A model generated the notes under the pieces. The model was not told the DNA's origin, made no database searches, and saw nothing but the letters and a program-made list of their open reading frames with translations. Shown piece by piece: positions 54,483 to 63,473 of a stretch of 64,000 nt of DNA. The stretch's first letter is position 1, and each line of letters starts with the position of its first letter. Source of the DNA: Coriobacteriaceae bacterium (lineage in GTDB: Bacteria; Actinomycetota; Coriobacteriia; Coriobacteriales; Coriobacteriaceae); NCBI GenBank assembly GCA_902835305.1, contig CADFMD010000003.1, positions 170,495-234,494 of the forward strand, read 5' to 3'. The position numbers and the translations under genes were made by a program.

Positions 54483-54728
54483 TTACTCGGCTGCCTCGTC
54501 AGCAGCGGCCTCGCTCTGGGTGATGTAGGCCGCCTCGGCAACCATGTCGTCGACATTAGCCTTGGCCTGCTCGACCATGTCCTGGTAGCCGTTCTTGATG
54601 CGCATGCCGCACGCGATACCCTGCACGCAGGCGTTCTTTACCGGAGCGCTGGTGAGCAGCTTGATGCCAGCCGTACCAAGCAGAAAACCGCCACCAACAA
54701 GCAGGGTGTTGAACGTGGACTTCTTCAT
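54483..54728 (-). CDS. DUF6110-like small membrane-associated protein
   Basis: This 81-residue protein has one hydrophobic helix (FNTLLVGGGFLLGTAGIKLL), then APVKNACVQGIACGMRIKNGYQDMVEQAKANVDDMVAEA. It matches small proteins found upstream of HMA_2 P-type ATPases (DUF6110 by memory). The two Cys might touch metal. It starts the operon with the ATPase 18 bp downstream. AAAGGGAG precedes the ATG at 54728; the open frame to 54788 is unlikely. Confidence 0.75.
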   Translation of the reverse strand: MKKSTFNTLLVGGGFLLGTAGIKLLTSAPVKNACVQGIACGMRIKNGYQDMVEQAKANVDDMVAEAAYITQSEAAADEAAE

Positions 54729-54836
54729 GATGTCTCTCCCTTTTGCCGCATTGGACGCGGCATGGTGCCTCAGCACCCGAGTAAACAAGTTTGCTCGAGC
54801 ACGCTTTTGAAATATCTCAATTTTATCTAACTATCT

Positions 54837-54856
54837 AGGTCAGCCATGGCTAACCT
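54837..54856. promoter_or_regulatory. Palindrome upstream of the P-type ATPase operon
   Basis: AGGTCAGCC-AT-GGCTAACCT is a 20-bp palindrome with one mismatched pair, 109 bp upstream of the DUF6110 start. On the minus strand it contains GTTAGCCATGGCTGAC, which matches 15 of 16 bases of the site at 58559. Half-site AGGTTAGCC resembles a DtxR-type iron box. Confidence 0.5.
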
Positions 54857-54923
54857 TTTGAAAATTAACGATGCGGAGTAACCGATTGTCAATGTGACAA
54901 AGAGACTGTCCCTTTGCCCCTTC

Positions 54924-56681
54924 TTACAACTGCCAGGTAGCTGCTTCCTTTTGCAGCGCCACCATGCGGGCGAATTCTCCACCTGCCGCCTTGAGCTGCG
55001 CCGGAGTGCCCTGCTCGGCAACCACACCATCCTTGAGTACAACGATTTTGTCGGCATTTTCCACCGTACGCATACGGTGGGCAATAACGATAACCGTCTT
55101 ACCTGCAAGCAGACGGGAGAGCGCCTGCTGAACCACGGTCTCGTTCTCCACATCCAAGCTCGCCGTCGCCTCGTCCAACAGCACGATCGGCGCATCTTTG
55201 AGCAGCGCACGGGCGATGGAGATGCGCTGGCGCTCGCCGCCGGACAGCTTGGAGCCGTTCTCGCCGATCATGGTGTTGTAGCCCTGCGGCATGCGGCTCA
55301 CAAACTCGTCGCAGTTGGCGGCGCGCGCAGCCGCAAGCACTTGCTCATCGGTGGCATCGCGACGACCAAGACGGATGTTTCCCATCACCGTGTCGTCAAA
55401 GAGCAGCACGTCTTGGAACACAATGGCGTAGTCGCGCAGCAACACCTCGGGATCCACGCTCGCAACATCCACGCCGCCCACGGTGACCGTGCCTTCGGTG
55501 GCGTCCCAAAAGCGCGCGGCCAGGCGGCTCACCGTGGACTTACCGGAGCCCGAAGGACCGACCAGTGCCGTGACCTCGCCTTCCTTGGCGGTAAAGCTCA
55601 CATCGGTAAGAACTTTCTCGCCGGCGCGGCCGTCCTCGCCCGCACCATAGCCAAATGCCACATGATCGAACACCACATCGTGGCCCACGGGCTCAAACTG
55701 CTCGCTGCCCCGCGCCACGGGCTCTTCCATGATGGAACGCATGCGCTTGGCCGACGACTCGGCGGCAAACAGCTCGGACATCAGCATCAGTGCCTGATCG
55801 AAGGGCGCATAGATGCGGCTCACCATGAGCAGGAAGGCAAACATCATCAAAAAGTCGACCTGGCCGGAGGCGACCATCGCAGCGCCCGTGACCAACGTGG
55901 TGGCAATCCCCAGGCGCAGGATGGCAAAGGCGGAGTTGACCAAAAGCCCATTGGCGAGCTCGCCCTTGGTGGTCTCGCGCTCCTCGGCATCGATCACGGC
56001 GTTGAGCCCCTCAAGATAATGAGCCTCCTGGTTGGTGGCGCGGATCTCGCGCACGCAGTCGAGCGTCTCCTGGATCGCCTCGGTAACCTTGACCTTCTCG
56101 GCACGCACATGGTCGAACACCGGGATCATGGGGCCGCGCGTCAGATACAGCACGGCAAAGGCCACGGGAACGCTCCAAAACGCCGCAATCGCCAGCTGCC
56201 AGCAAAAGAACAGCGACGCCACGAACACAATGACGCTTGCGATGATGGCACCCCAAAGCTCTCCCAGCACGTGGCTGTAGGCGTGCTCCATGGCCTGGAC
56301 GTCACCCATGATGGTCTCGGTTAAATCGGCCAGATCACGACGACCAAAAAACGACAGCGGCAGTTTGCGCAAGCGCTCGGCAATCTCCATACGCTGCTTG
56401 CCGCACTCCTCGTAAAAGATGCAGTAGGTGTAGTAATACTGCTGCCAGTTAGAGGCAAAGAGCAACACGAAAAAGACCAGGAGGCCGCCCACAATCGGCA
56501 GGACATCCGGCAGGTCGGCACCGGTGGCGAGATGTTCGACAAAACCGGCCATGACCAGAAACAATAAGCCCATGCCGGCCATGGTAATGAGATTGGTGAG
56601 CGCGGTCCAGAAAATACCGCGCTTTACGCCGGCGACGCCTTTATCGGATAGGAAGTACTTCTTTTGGAATGAGGCGAACAT
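54924..56681 (-). CDS. ABC transporter, fused permease-ATPase (IrtB/YbtQ-like)
   Basis: This 585-residue half-transporter has six membrane helices in the first 320 residues, then an ATPase domain with Walker A GPSGSGKST, signature LSGGERQR and Walker B IVLLDEATASLD with the switch His in VIAHRM. It starts immediately at the stop of its partner gene (TAAATG), so the two form a heterodimer. The pairing with a divergent AraC gene recalls YbtPQ and YbtA of the yersiniabactin system and mycobacterial IrtAB, which import iron-siderophores. The substrate is inferred. Confidence 0.88.
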   Translation of the reverse strand: MFASFQKKYFLSDKGVAGVKRGIFWTALTNLITMAGMGLLFLVMAGFVEHLATGADLPDVLPIVGGLLVFFVLLFASNWQQYYYTYCIFYEECGKQRMEIAERLRKLPLSFFGRRDLADLTETIMGDVQAMEHAYSHVLGELWGAIIASVIVFVASLFFCWQLAIAAFWSVPVAFAVLYLTRGPMIPVFDHVRAEKVKVTEAIQETLDCVREIRATNQEAHYLEGLNAVIDAEERETTKGELANGLLVNSAFAILRLGIATTLVTGAAMVASGQVDFLMMFAFLLMVSRIYAPFDQALMLMSELFAAESSAKRMRSIMEEPVARGSEQFEPVGHDVVFDHVAFGYGAGEDGRAGEKVLTDVSFTAKEGEVTALVGPSGSGKSTVSRLAARFWDATEGTVTVGGVDVASVDPEVLLRDYAIVFQDVLLFDDTVMGNIRLGRRDATDEQVLAAARAANCDEFVSRMPQGYNTMIGENGSKLSGGERQRISIARALLKDAPIVLLDEATASLDVENETVVQQALSRLLAGKTVIVIAHRMRTVENADKIVVLKDGVVAEQGTPAQLKAAGGEFARMVALQKEAATWQL

Positions 56682-58505
56682 TTAGGCCTCGCCTCCCTTC
56701 GTGACGGCGGCATCCGCGGCAGCAGTGATCTTCCAGCTCGCGGCCTGTTCGTATTCGGCCCACATCTTGGCGTATAGACCGTTTTGGGACAGCAGCTCGG
56801 CATGGGTGCCAGCCTCCTGCACGCTACCCTGGTTGAGCACCACGATTTGATCTGCGCCCACTACAGTCGAGAGTCGGTGCGCGATCATAATGACCGTGCG
56901 ACCCGCCGCCAGCTTGCTAAAGGCACGCTGGATGAGCGCCTCGTTCTCGGGGTCGGCAAACGCCGTGGCCTCATCGAGCACCACGATAGGCGCGTCTTTA
57001 AGGATCGCGCGGGCGAGTGCTACGCGCTGCACCTCGCCGCCCGAAAGATATGCCCCTCCAGCACCGAGCATGGTGTTAATACCCTGCGGGAGCTTGGCCA
57101 CAATGTCGTCGCACTGAGCTGCGGAGAGGGCCGCACGCACTTCGTCGTCAGTGGCCGTGGGCTTGGAGGCACGCACGTTATCGGCAAGTGTTTGCCGGAA
57201 CAGCTGGTTGGTCTGGAACACGAAGGCGACCTGGTCCATAAGCTCGTGCGGGTCCATGTCGCGAACGTCCACGCCGCCCACAAGCACGCGACCCGAACAA
57301 ACATCCCAAAAACGCGGGATCAGGCTTGCGCAGGTCGACTTGCCGCCGCCCGAGGGGCCCACCAGCGCAAGGGTGCTGCCTGCGGGAACGCTAAAGCTCA
57401 CATGATCGACGGCAGGCGCTTCGGCACCCTCGTAGGTAAAGCTCACGTCCTCAAAGCGCACATCGCTGCCAGCAGGGTGCTTGGGCTGGGCAGGCACGGA
57501 GAGCTGCTTGGAATCCATAACGCTTCGGATGCGCGCCAGCGAATCGGCACTCATCTGAGAGGCCTCGCCCACAAACATGAGCTTGGTCATGGCCGTCGGT
57601 ACCACGGCCGAAAATATCGCGTAAAACGTGAAGTTGGCCATAAAATGCGCGAAGTCCGTCTCGCCCGGAGCCAACAGCAACGCCACGGGCAACAGGAATG
57701 TCACAAGACCATTGAGCGCGGTAAGGTTGAGTACCTGCGGACCTCGGCAAAACGTGCCCGCATAGCTTTGTGCCATGTCGGCGTATTCGGCGATCGCGTC
57801 GTGGAACGCCTTAAAGGAATAGACCGTCTGCTGAAACACCTTGACCACGGGAATGCCGCGTACGTATTCGGTACCGGTCTTGTTCATCTTGACCAGCGCG
57901 CCCATGTAAGCCTTCATAAACTCGGCGCCCTTGCCGCTCATCATGGTGGCCATGGCGCAAAACGAAACGACGACCGAGATTAAGCATGCCGCGCCCAAAC
58001 GCCAATCGAGGGCAAATAGCAGCACAAGCAGGCCCACGACCATGGCGGTGGCACCGGCGATATCGGGCAGCATGTGCGCGAGCAGCGTCTCGGTGGAGGC
58101 GGCACAGCCGTCTACGATACGGCGCAGCTCACCGGTGGCGTGCGTGTCAAAGTAGCCGAGCGGCAGCTTAAGCAGGTGTTCGCTCGTAGTCTTGCGAATA
58201 TTGGACGCGCAGCGAAACGCAGACAGGTGCGTGCACATGAGCCCCACGAAATAGACCACGATGCTTGCCAGCGCAAACCCCACGGCCCACCAGCCATACG
58301 TCGCGATGCCGCAGGCTTCGCTCCAGTTAGGTGCCACGGCGATCAGATCGCGCGCGACAAGCCAAATGCACACGAACGGGCCAAAGCTCAGCAGCTGCGA
58401 GAGCGCCGAGAGAGCCATGCCCAAATACGTTAGGAATTTGCGGTCGCCGGCATATGCAAGCAGCTCGCCGATACCGCCGCCTTCCCTTTTTGACCCCTTT
58501 GCCAT
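56682..58505 (-). CDS. ABC transporter, fused permease-ATPase (IrtA/YbtP-like)
   Basis: This 607-residue half-transporter is the partner of the next gene. Six membrane helices (LTYLGMALSALSQLLSFGPF onward) precede the ATPase with Walker A GPSGGGKST, signature LSGGEVQRVALARAI and Walker B IVVLDEATAFAD, in which the residue after the usual Ala-Ser is changed (AFAD), a hint of asymmetry between the two sites. The ATG at 58505 follows GAAGGGA; an upstream frame to 58568 would run through the palindrome. Confidence 0.88.
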   Translation of the reverse strand: MAKGSKREGGGIGELLAYAGDRKFLTYLGMALSALSQLLSFGPFVCIWLVARDLIAVAPNWSEACGIATYGWWAVGFALASIVVYFVGLMCTHLSAFRCASNIRKTTSEHLLKLPLGYFDTHATGELRRIVDGCAASTETLLAHMLPDIAGATAMVVGLLVLLFALDWRLGAACLISVVVSFCAMATMMSGKGAEFMKAYMGALVKMNKTGTEYVRGIPVVKVFQQTVYSFKAFHDAIAEYADMAQSYAGTFCRGPQVLNLTALNGLVTFLLPVALLLAPGETDFAHFMANFTFYAIFSAVVPTAMTKLMFVGEASQMSADSLARIRSVMDSKQLSVPAQPKHPAGSDVRFEDVSFTYEGAEAPAVDHVSFSVPAGSTLALVGPSGGGKSTCASLIPRFWDVCSGRVLVGGVDVRDMDPHELMDQVAFVFQTNQLFRQTLADNVRASKPTATDDEVRAALSAAQCDDIVAKLPQGINTMLGAGGAYLSGGEVQRVALARAILKDAPIVVLDEATAFADPENEALIQRAFSKLAAGRTVIMIAHRLSTVVGADQIVVLNQGSVQEAGTHAELLSQNGLYAKMWAEYEQAASWKITAAADAAVTKGGEA

Positions 58506-58558
58506 GAGATTCCCTTCTAACGGCTTGAGAGTTAACCGTAATGAACTTATCATTGATG

Positions 58559-58576
58559 TGTTAGCCATGGCTCACA
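58559..58576. promoter_or_regulatory. Palindrome between ABC pair and AraC gene
   Basis: TGTTAGCC-AT-GGCTCACA has one mismatched pair. GTTAGCCATGGCTCAC is nearly the same as the site upstream of the P-type ATPase operon. It lies between the divergent starts at 58505 and 58620, so it can control both. Confidence 0.5.
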
Positions 58577-58619
58577 ATCGAGCCAGGCGTGGACGTTTCT
58601 GTAAAGGAAAGGGACGCTT

Positions 58620-59625
58620 TTGCAAATACGGCGGGCAGCGACCGACATAACCGAGCTCTACGCACCGCAGTTTGAGCAGTTTGGCCTGGAGCTTACCGGC
58701 AAGGGCGCCGTCTTTACCGGCGAGGTGGCAAACGATCGGGCGCACGGACGCGCATGGATCATGCCCCTTTCCCCCCACCTGCATCGTCATGGAGCATTTC
58801 ATTACCCCGACACACAACATGCTCTTGGCCGAGTACACACCCGAACCGTACGCGTGTGTGAGCGAGGTCAGCGCGCCCACACTTACATGCATGCCCGAGG
58901 CTGGCATAACGCCCGCGAACCTTAAACCATTGCATGGACCGTGGCCAAACAATGCCGTTTGCAGCTTTATCCAAGATAGCTGTGGCGAGGAATTAAGCCC
59001 GCTGTTTGCGGGGGAGCTTTATCACTCGCGCTCGGTGCTCTTTTTGCCTGGATATTTTGACGAACTGGAGCACCGCTATCCCACCGAGTTCGCGGGAATC
59101 TTTGAGGCGTTTGCCGAGCCATGGCACGAGGAAGCGACGTCTGCCATCTGCCACACACTACGCCGAATCAACGAGGACCGCGCTCGCGCCGTAGGCGGGC
59201 ATGTCTATATGCAGGGCATCGTGGAGACCATGGTCGCGGAGCTCGCCTGTTCGCGCGCGGCCCACAAGCAGGCGCGGCAGGCGGCAGACACACGCGTCAG
59301 CATAACCATTGCCGAAGAAGCAACGGCAATGATTGAGCGCGCGCTCGACAAAGGCAGACGTGTGGGTATCAACGAGGTGGCCGAGAGGCTCTACACAAGC
59401 CGCTCCAAGCTATGCGCCACCTTTAAGGCCCAAACTGGCGAGTCCCTGGGCGCCTACATTCGCAGACGCCGTATGGAGCGAGCACAGGACCTTTTGGCCG
59501 ATAGCGCGCTCACGATAGCGCAGGTGGCAGAGCGTCTAGGCTACCCTCAGCAGGCCGCCTTCGCCCAAGCCTTCAAGCAACACACCGGCACCACCCCCAC
59601 CGCTTGGCGCTCCCAACATTTATAA
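58620..59625 (+). CDS. AraC family regulator, interrupted by a frameshift at C6
   Basis: The C-terminal part has the two helix-turn-helix motifs of AraC proteins (RVGINEVAERLYTSRSKLCATFKAQTGESLGAYIRRRRMERAQDLL, then TIAQVAERLGYPQQAAFAQAFKQHTG). The N-terminus starts with TTG at 58620 after GGAAAGGGA and reads QIRRAATDITELYAPQFEQF up to AWIMPLSP, then the frame is lost at a run of six C (58771-58776). Removing one C joins it to TCIVMEHFITPTHNML. The downstream frame alone opens at 58672 with a leader that looks like a shadow frame. This is either a sequence error or a real, perhaps switchable, mutation. Its likely target is the divergent ABC pair. Confidence 0.75.
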
Positions 59626-59626
59626 A

Positions 59627-59830
59627 GAATGAGGGCGCCAACGGCGCTCTCATTCACCAAATTCAATCCAGCCTACCTGACCCGAACGGCCGAGTCGTAG
59701 CAGAACCCGGGAGCCCCGGCAGGGCGGGTGCTTCCTCAAAATGAGTTTCCTTCAAAACAATGGGCGCGCCGACGGCACGCCCATTCACTCGATTCCATTC
59801 AGCCCACCTGACCCGAACGGCCGAGTCGTC
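59627..59830. repeat. Two copies of a hairpin-plus-block intergenic repeat
   Basis: A hairpin (GAATGAGGGCGCC/GGCGCTCTCATTC, 59627-59655) is followed by CAGCCTACCTGACCCGAACG and GCCGAGTCGT. The second copy, 131 bp on, has a different hairpin (AATGGGCG/CGCCCATT at 59759-59786) but the same block, CAGCCCACCTGACCCGAACG and GCCGAGTCGT. The first hairpin may end the araC transcript. Confidence 0.6.
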
Positions 59831-59832
59831 AC

Positions 59833-59968
59833 GGAACCGAGGGGCCGGGCGCAGGGCCTTGCCTCTCAATGAGTTCCGCACGAACAGGAGGCGCCAGTGG
59901 CGCCTCCGTCGTGAGTCAGGACTGTCCGAAATTGAGAGGCAAGGCCCTGCGCCCGGCCCCTCGGTTCC
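59833..59968 (+). ncRNA. Structured intergenic element, copy 2, with 38-bp perfect arms
   Basis: The arms 59833-59870 and 59931-59968 are perfect 38-bp inverted repeats (left begins GGAACCGAGGGGCCGGGC). They enclose GAGTTCCGCACGA, an inner perfect stem GGAGGCGCC/GGCGCCTCC, TCGTG pairing with CACGA, and AGTCAGGACTGTCCG. The two conserved blocks recur at 39957-40048 with different stems. It lies between the convergent araC and gatB genes and could also terminate both. Confidence 0.6.
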
Positions 59969-59971
59969 CGT

Positions 59972-61648
59972 TTACGAGAGCGACGTTCTCAGCAACTCGT
60001 TGAAGAGCTTCGGGTTGCCCTTGCCGCGGCTCGCCTTCATGCACTGGCCCACCAAAAAGCCGATGACCTTCTGGTTGCCGTCACGGTACTGCTGTGCCTG
60101 ATCGGCACAGTTTGCCAGCACCTCGTCCACGATCGGCTGCAGCGCGCCGACATCGCTCACCTGACGCATACCGCGCTCGTCGACGATCTTATTGGGGTCG
60201 TCGCCGGTCTGGGCCATGGCCTCAAAGACCTCGTGCGCCTGGTTGGAGCTGATGGCGTCGGTCGCCAGCAGCTTAGCCAGCGCTGCCACCTGAGCCGGCG
60301 CGATGCCGGACTCGGCGAGCGACACACCCGCTCCCTTAAGGTAGGCGATCATCTCGTTGACCAGCAGGTTTGCGACCGTCTGGGCCTCCTTGCCAGCCAT
60401 ACCGGCAGCGGCGGCCTCAAAGAACTCGGCAAACTCCGGGTCGCCGGCAATCTGCTCGGCGTCGGCCGTCTTAATGCCAAAGTCGGCCTCAAAACGAGCG
60501 CGCTTGGCATCGGGCAGCTCGGGGATCTCGCCACGGCAACGATCGATAAACTCGTCGTCCAGGTCGAACGGCGCCAAGTCGGGATCGGGGAACAGACGAT
60601 AGTCGTCGGCCGTTTCCTTCACACGCATGACCACGGTGCGCTTGCGGCTGGGCTCCCAGTGGCGGGTCTCCTGATAGATGATGCCGCCCTCCTCGAGCAC
60701 CTCGGCCTGACGGCAGATCTCGTAGGCAAGGCCGTCATGCAGGCTCTTAAACGAGTTGAGGTTCTTGAGCTCGGTCTTGGTACCCAGCTTGGTCTCGCCG
60801 CGGCGGCGCAGCGACACGTTGCCATCGCAGCGCATGGAACCCTTCTCCATGGAGCAGTCCGAAATGCCCAGCGTCACAAAGATGCGGCGGAGCTTCTCCA
60901 TAAACAGGCGAGCCTCCTCGGGCGTGCGCAGGTCGGGCTCGGTGACGAGCTCGATCAGCGGCGTGCCGCAGCGGTTGTAGTCGACGAGCGACTCGGCCGC
61001 GGCGGTAATGCGGCCCTCGGCGCCGCCCACGTGAACCATCTTGGCGGCGTCCTCCTCCATGTGGATGCGCAGGATGCGGATGGGCACCGTGTAGGAACCG
61101 TCCTCGCGACGCTCGGGCATCTGCAAGTTGGACGCGTCATAGCTGGCCAGGTGGCCGGCGCGCTGGTTGCCCTCGCGCATGGTCGACGTCATGGACGTGG
61201 ACAAGCCCTCGGCGTTGGCCGAGGCGCTCGCCAGGCTCTGGGCCTCGGCCTCGCCAAACGCGCATTCGGGGCGCTCGGCGGCACCGCGACCGGTCACATC
61301 CAGATCAAGGTGACCGTACATGGCAAAGGCGACCGGACCCTGCGTGGTCTGGAAGTTCTTGGCCATATCGGGATAGAAGTAGTGCTTGCGGTAGAACATC
61401 GAGTGGCGCTGGATCTCGCAGTTGGTGGCCAGACCCGCCTTGACGATGCTCTCGATAGCGCGCTTGTTGGGCACCGGCAGGGCGCCGGGCAGGCCCAGGC
61501 ACACCGGGCACACGTTGGCGTTGGGCTCGTCATCGTGGCTGAGCTTGCAGTTGCAGAACATCTTGGTATCGAGTGCGGTGAGCTCGGTGTGGATCTCCAG
61601 GCCGATCACGGCCTCCCAATCCTGCAGGACCTCGGAAAGCTCCTTCAT
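59972..61648 (-). CDS. gatB: Asp/Glu-tRNA amidotransferase subunit B
   Basis: This 558-residue GatB binds and phosphorylates misacylated Glu-tRNA-Gln or Asp-tRNA-Asn. Typical blocks are WEAVIGLEIHTEL, MFCNCKLSH..ANVCPVCLGLPGALPVPN with zinc cysteines, HYFYPDMAKNFQ, MRCDGNVSLRR, KTELKNLNSF and the C-terminal YqeY tail (GNQKVIGFLVGQCMKASRGKGNPKLFNELL). It overlaps gatA by one base. Confidence 0.97.
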   Translation of the reverse strand: MKELSEVLQDWEAVIGLEIHTELTALDTKMFCNCKLSHDDEPNANVCPVCLGLPGALPVPNKRAIESIVKAGLATNCEIQRHSMFYRKHYFYPDMAKNFQTTQGPVAFAMYGHLDLDVTGRGAAERPECAFGEAEAQSLASASANAEGLSTSMTSTMREGNQRAGHLASYDASNLQMPERREDGSYTVPIRILRIHMEEDAAKMVHVGGAEGRITAAAESLVDYNRCGTPLIELVTEPDLRTPEEARLFMEKLRRIFVTLGISDCSMEKGSMRCDGNVSLRRRGETKLGTKTELKNLNSFKSLHDGLAYEICRQAEVLEEGGIIYQETRHWEPSRKRTVVMRVKETADDYRLFPDPDLAPFDLDDEFIDRCRGEIPELPDAKRARFEADFGIKTADAEQIAGDPEFAEFFEAAAAGMAGKEAQTVANLLVNEMIAYLKGAGVSLAESGIAPAQVAALAKLLATDAISSNQAHEVFEAMAQTGDDPNKIVDERGMRQVSDVGALQPIVDEVLANCADQAQQYRDGNQKVIGFLVGQCMKASRGKGNPKLFNELLRTSLS

Positions 61649-63162
61649 TACAGCTCGCCTCCCTTCCCGGCAAAATCGGGCGCGACGGAAAGCACGGGCG
61701 CGCCCGTGGCGGCATCGGCAAAGCCGCGCTCCAGGGCGCGGGCAAACGTGAGCAGCTGACGGTCCTTAAACGCCGGGCCCACCAGCTGGGCAGAAACGGG
61801 CAGCTGAGTGTCCTCGCCCAGGCCCAGCGGCACCGAGATGCCGCCGTTGCCGCAAATGTTGAGCGAGATGGTGTACAGGTCGGAGAGGTACATCTGCGTG
61901 GGGTCGCTGATCTCGCCAAACTTAAAGGCCGTGCGCGGCGAGGCTGGCATGAGGATGGTGTCCACCTTGGCATACGCGGCGTCGTAGTCCCGCGTGATGA
62001 GCGTACGGGCCTTTTGCGCAGCGTAGTAGTACTTGTCGTACACGCCCGAGCTCAGCAGGTAGGCGCCGAGCATCTGACGGCGCTTGGCCTCGGCGCCAAA
62101 GCCGTGGGCGCGCGAAAGCGAGCTCTGGTCGGACAGGTTGGCGCAGCCCTCCTCCTGATAGCCGTAGCGAATGCCGTCGAAGCGGGCCAGGTTGGAGAAC
62201 GCCTCGGCCGGGCCGATGACGTAGTAGGCGGCGATGGCGGCATCCAGGTGCGGCAGGTCGACCTCGACCAGCTCGGCGCCCTGGTTCTGCAGCTCCTGGG
62301 CGGCGCGCTGAACAGCGGCCTTGACCTCGGGCGTCAGGCCCTCGGCCTCCATAAACGCGGGGATGATGCCCACGCGCTTGCCCTCGATGCTGTCGTTGAG
62401 ATGCTCGGTAAAGTCGACGGCGCAATCCTGGCTGGTGCAGTCGTACGGATCGTGGCCCGCGCCGGTAAGCGCGTTCATGGCCAGCGCGACATCCTCGACC
62501 GTGCGGCCAAAGGGACCCACCTGGTCGAGCGACGAGCCAAAGGCAACCACGCCGTAACGGCTCACGGCGCCATACGTGGGTTTAAAGCCCACCACGCCGC
62601 AGAGGCTCGCCGGCTGGCGAATGGAGCCGCCGGTGTCCGAGCCCAGCGAGAGCGCGACCTCGCCCGCGGCGACGGCGGCAGCGGAGCCGCCCGAGGAGCC
62701 GCCGGGCACGCGCTCGGTATCCCAAGGGTTGTTGGTGCGGTGGAACGCTGAGCTCTCGGTGGAGCTGCCAAAGGCAAACTCGTCCATGTTGGCCTTGCCC
62801 ATGGGCAGGCAGCCGGCATCGAGCATGCGCTGGACGCAGGTGGCGGTGTAAACGCTCTGGTAGTCCGCGAGCATGCGGGAAGCGCAGGTGGTGCGCGTGC
62901 CCACGAGGTTCATGTTGTCCTTGATGGCCAGCGGCACGCCCGCAAGCGGGGGCAGCGGCTTGCCTGCGGCACGGTCGGCATCCACGCGCGCAGCAGCCTC
63001 GAGCGCAAGCTCGGGCGCCACCTGCAGGAATGCCTGGACCCCGCCCTCGCGCGCCTCGATGGCGGCAAGGGAGGCCTGGACCACCTCGGTAGCGGTAAAG
63101 TCGCCGGCGGCAACGCCCGCGGCAATCTGGGCGGCGGTAAGGGAATCGAAGCTTAGCGCCAT
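61648..63162 (-). CDS. gatA: Glutamyl-tRNA(Gln) amidotransferase subunit A
   Basis: This 504-residue amidase subunit releases ammonia from glutamine. The Ser-cisSer-Lys triad is visible: Lys in VPLAIKDNMNLVGT, the serines in GSDTGGSIRQPASL, within the amidase signature GGSSGGSAAAVAAGEVALSLG. It is the middle gene of gatCAB, overlapping both neighbours by one base (TAATG), so translation is coupled. Confidence 0.97.
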   Translation of the reverse strand: MALSFDSLTAAQIAAGVAAGDFTATEVVQASLAAIEAREGGVQAFLQVAPELALEAAARVDADRAAGKPLPPLAGVPLAIKDNMNLVGTRTTCASRMLADYQSVYTATCVQRMLDAGCLPMGKANMDEFAFGSSTESSAFHRTNNPWDTERVPGGSSGGSAAAVAAGEVALSLGSDTGGSIRQPASLCGVVGFKPTYGAVSRYGVVAFGSSLDQVGPFGRTVEDVALAMNALTGAGHDPYDCTSQDCAVDFTEHLNDSIEGKRVGIIPAFMEAEGLTPEVKAAVQRAAQELQNQGAELVEVDLPHLDAAIAAYYVIGPAEAFSNLARFDGIRYGYQEEGCANLSDQSSLSRAHGFGAEAKRRQMLGAYLLSSGVYDKYYYAAQKARTLITRDYDAAYAKVDTILMPASPRTAFKFGEISDPTQMYLSDLYTISLNICGNGGISVPLGLGEDTQLPVSAQLVGPAFKDRQLLTFARALERGFADAATGAPVLSVAPDFAGKGGEL

Positions 63163-63473
63163 TACTCGCTCTCCCCCTCTCCCAAAATGGACGGCACGCG
63201 GAAGTAGCGATCGCGCGCGCTGCCGGCGTTTTCGAGCGCGACATCGAGCGGCAGGTCGCGCTCGGGCTCGCGCAGGTCGTCGCCCATCACGTTGGACAGG
63301 CTTCCGATGGGATGGAACGTGGGCTCCACGTCGGGCAAGTCATATTGCAAGACGGGCTCGAGCATCTGGACGGCGTCGTTCATGTAGGACGTCATCTGGG
63401 TGAGCTCGTCATCGGTCAGTGCGATCTTTGCGTACTCGGCAATGCCGCGCACGTCTTTCTCGCTGAGTGCCAT
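63162..63473 (-). CDS. gatC: Glutamyl-tRNA(Gln) amidotransferase subunit C
   Basis: This 103-residue GatC holds A and B together. LSEKDVRGIAEYAKIALTDDELTQMTSYMNDAVQML and VEPTFHPIGSLSNVMGDDLREPE are the family pattern, ending in NAGSARDRYFRVPSIL. The ATG at 63473 follows GGAAGGGAG. It is the first gene of gatCAB. Confidence 0.95.
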   Translation of the reverse strand: MALSEKDVRGIAEYAKIALTDDELTQMTSYMNDAVQMLEPVLQYDLPDVEPTFHPIGSLSNVMGDDLREPERDLPLDVALENAGSARDRYFRVPSILGEGESE

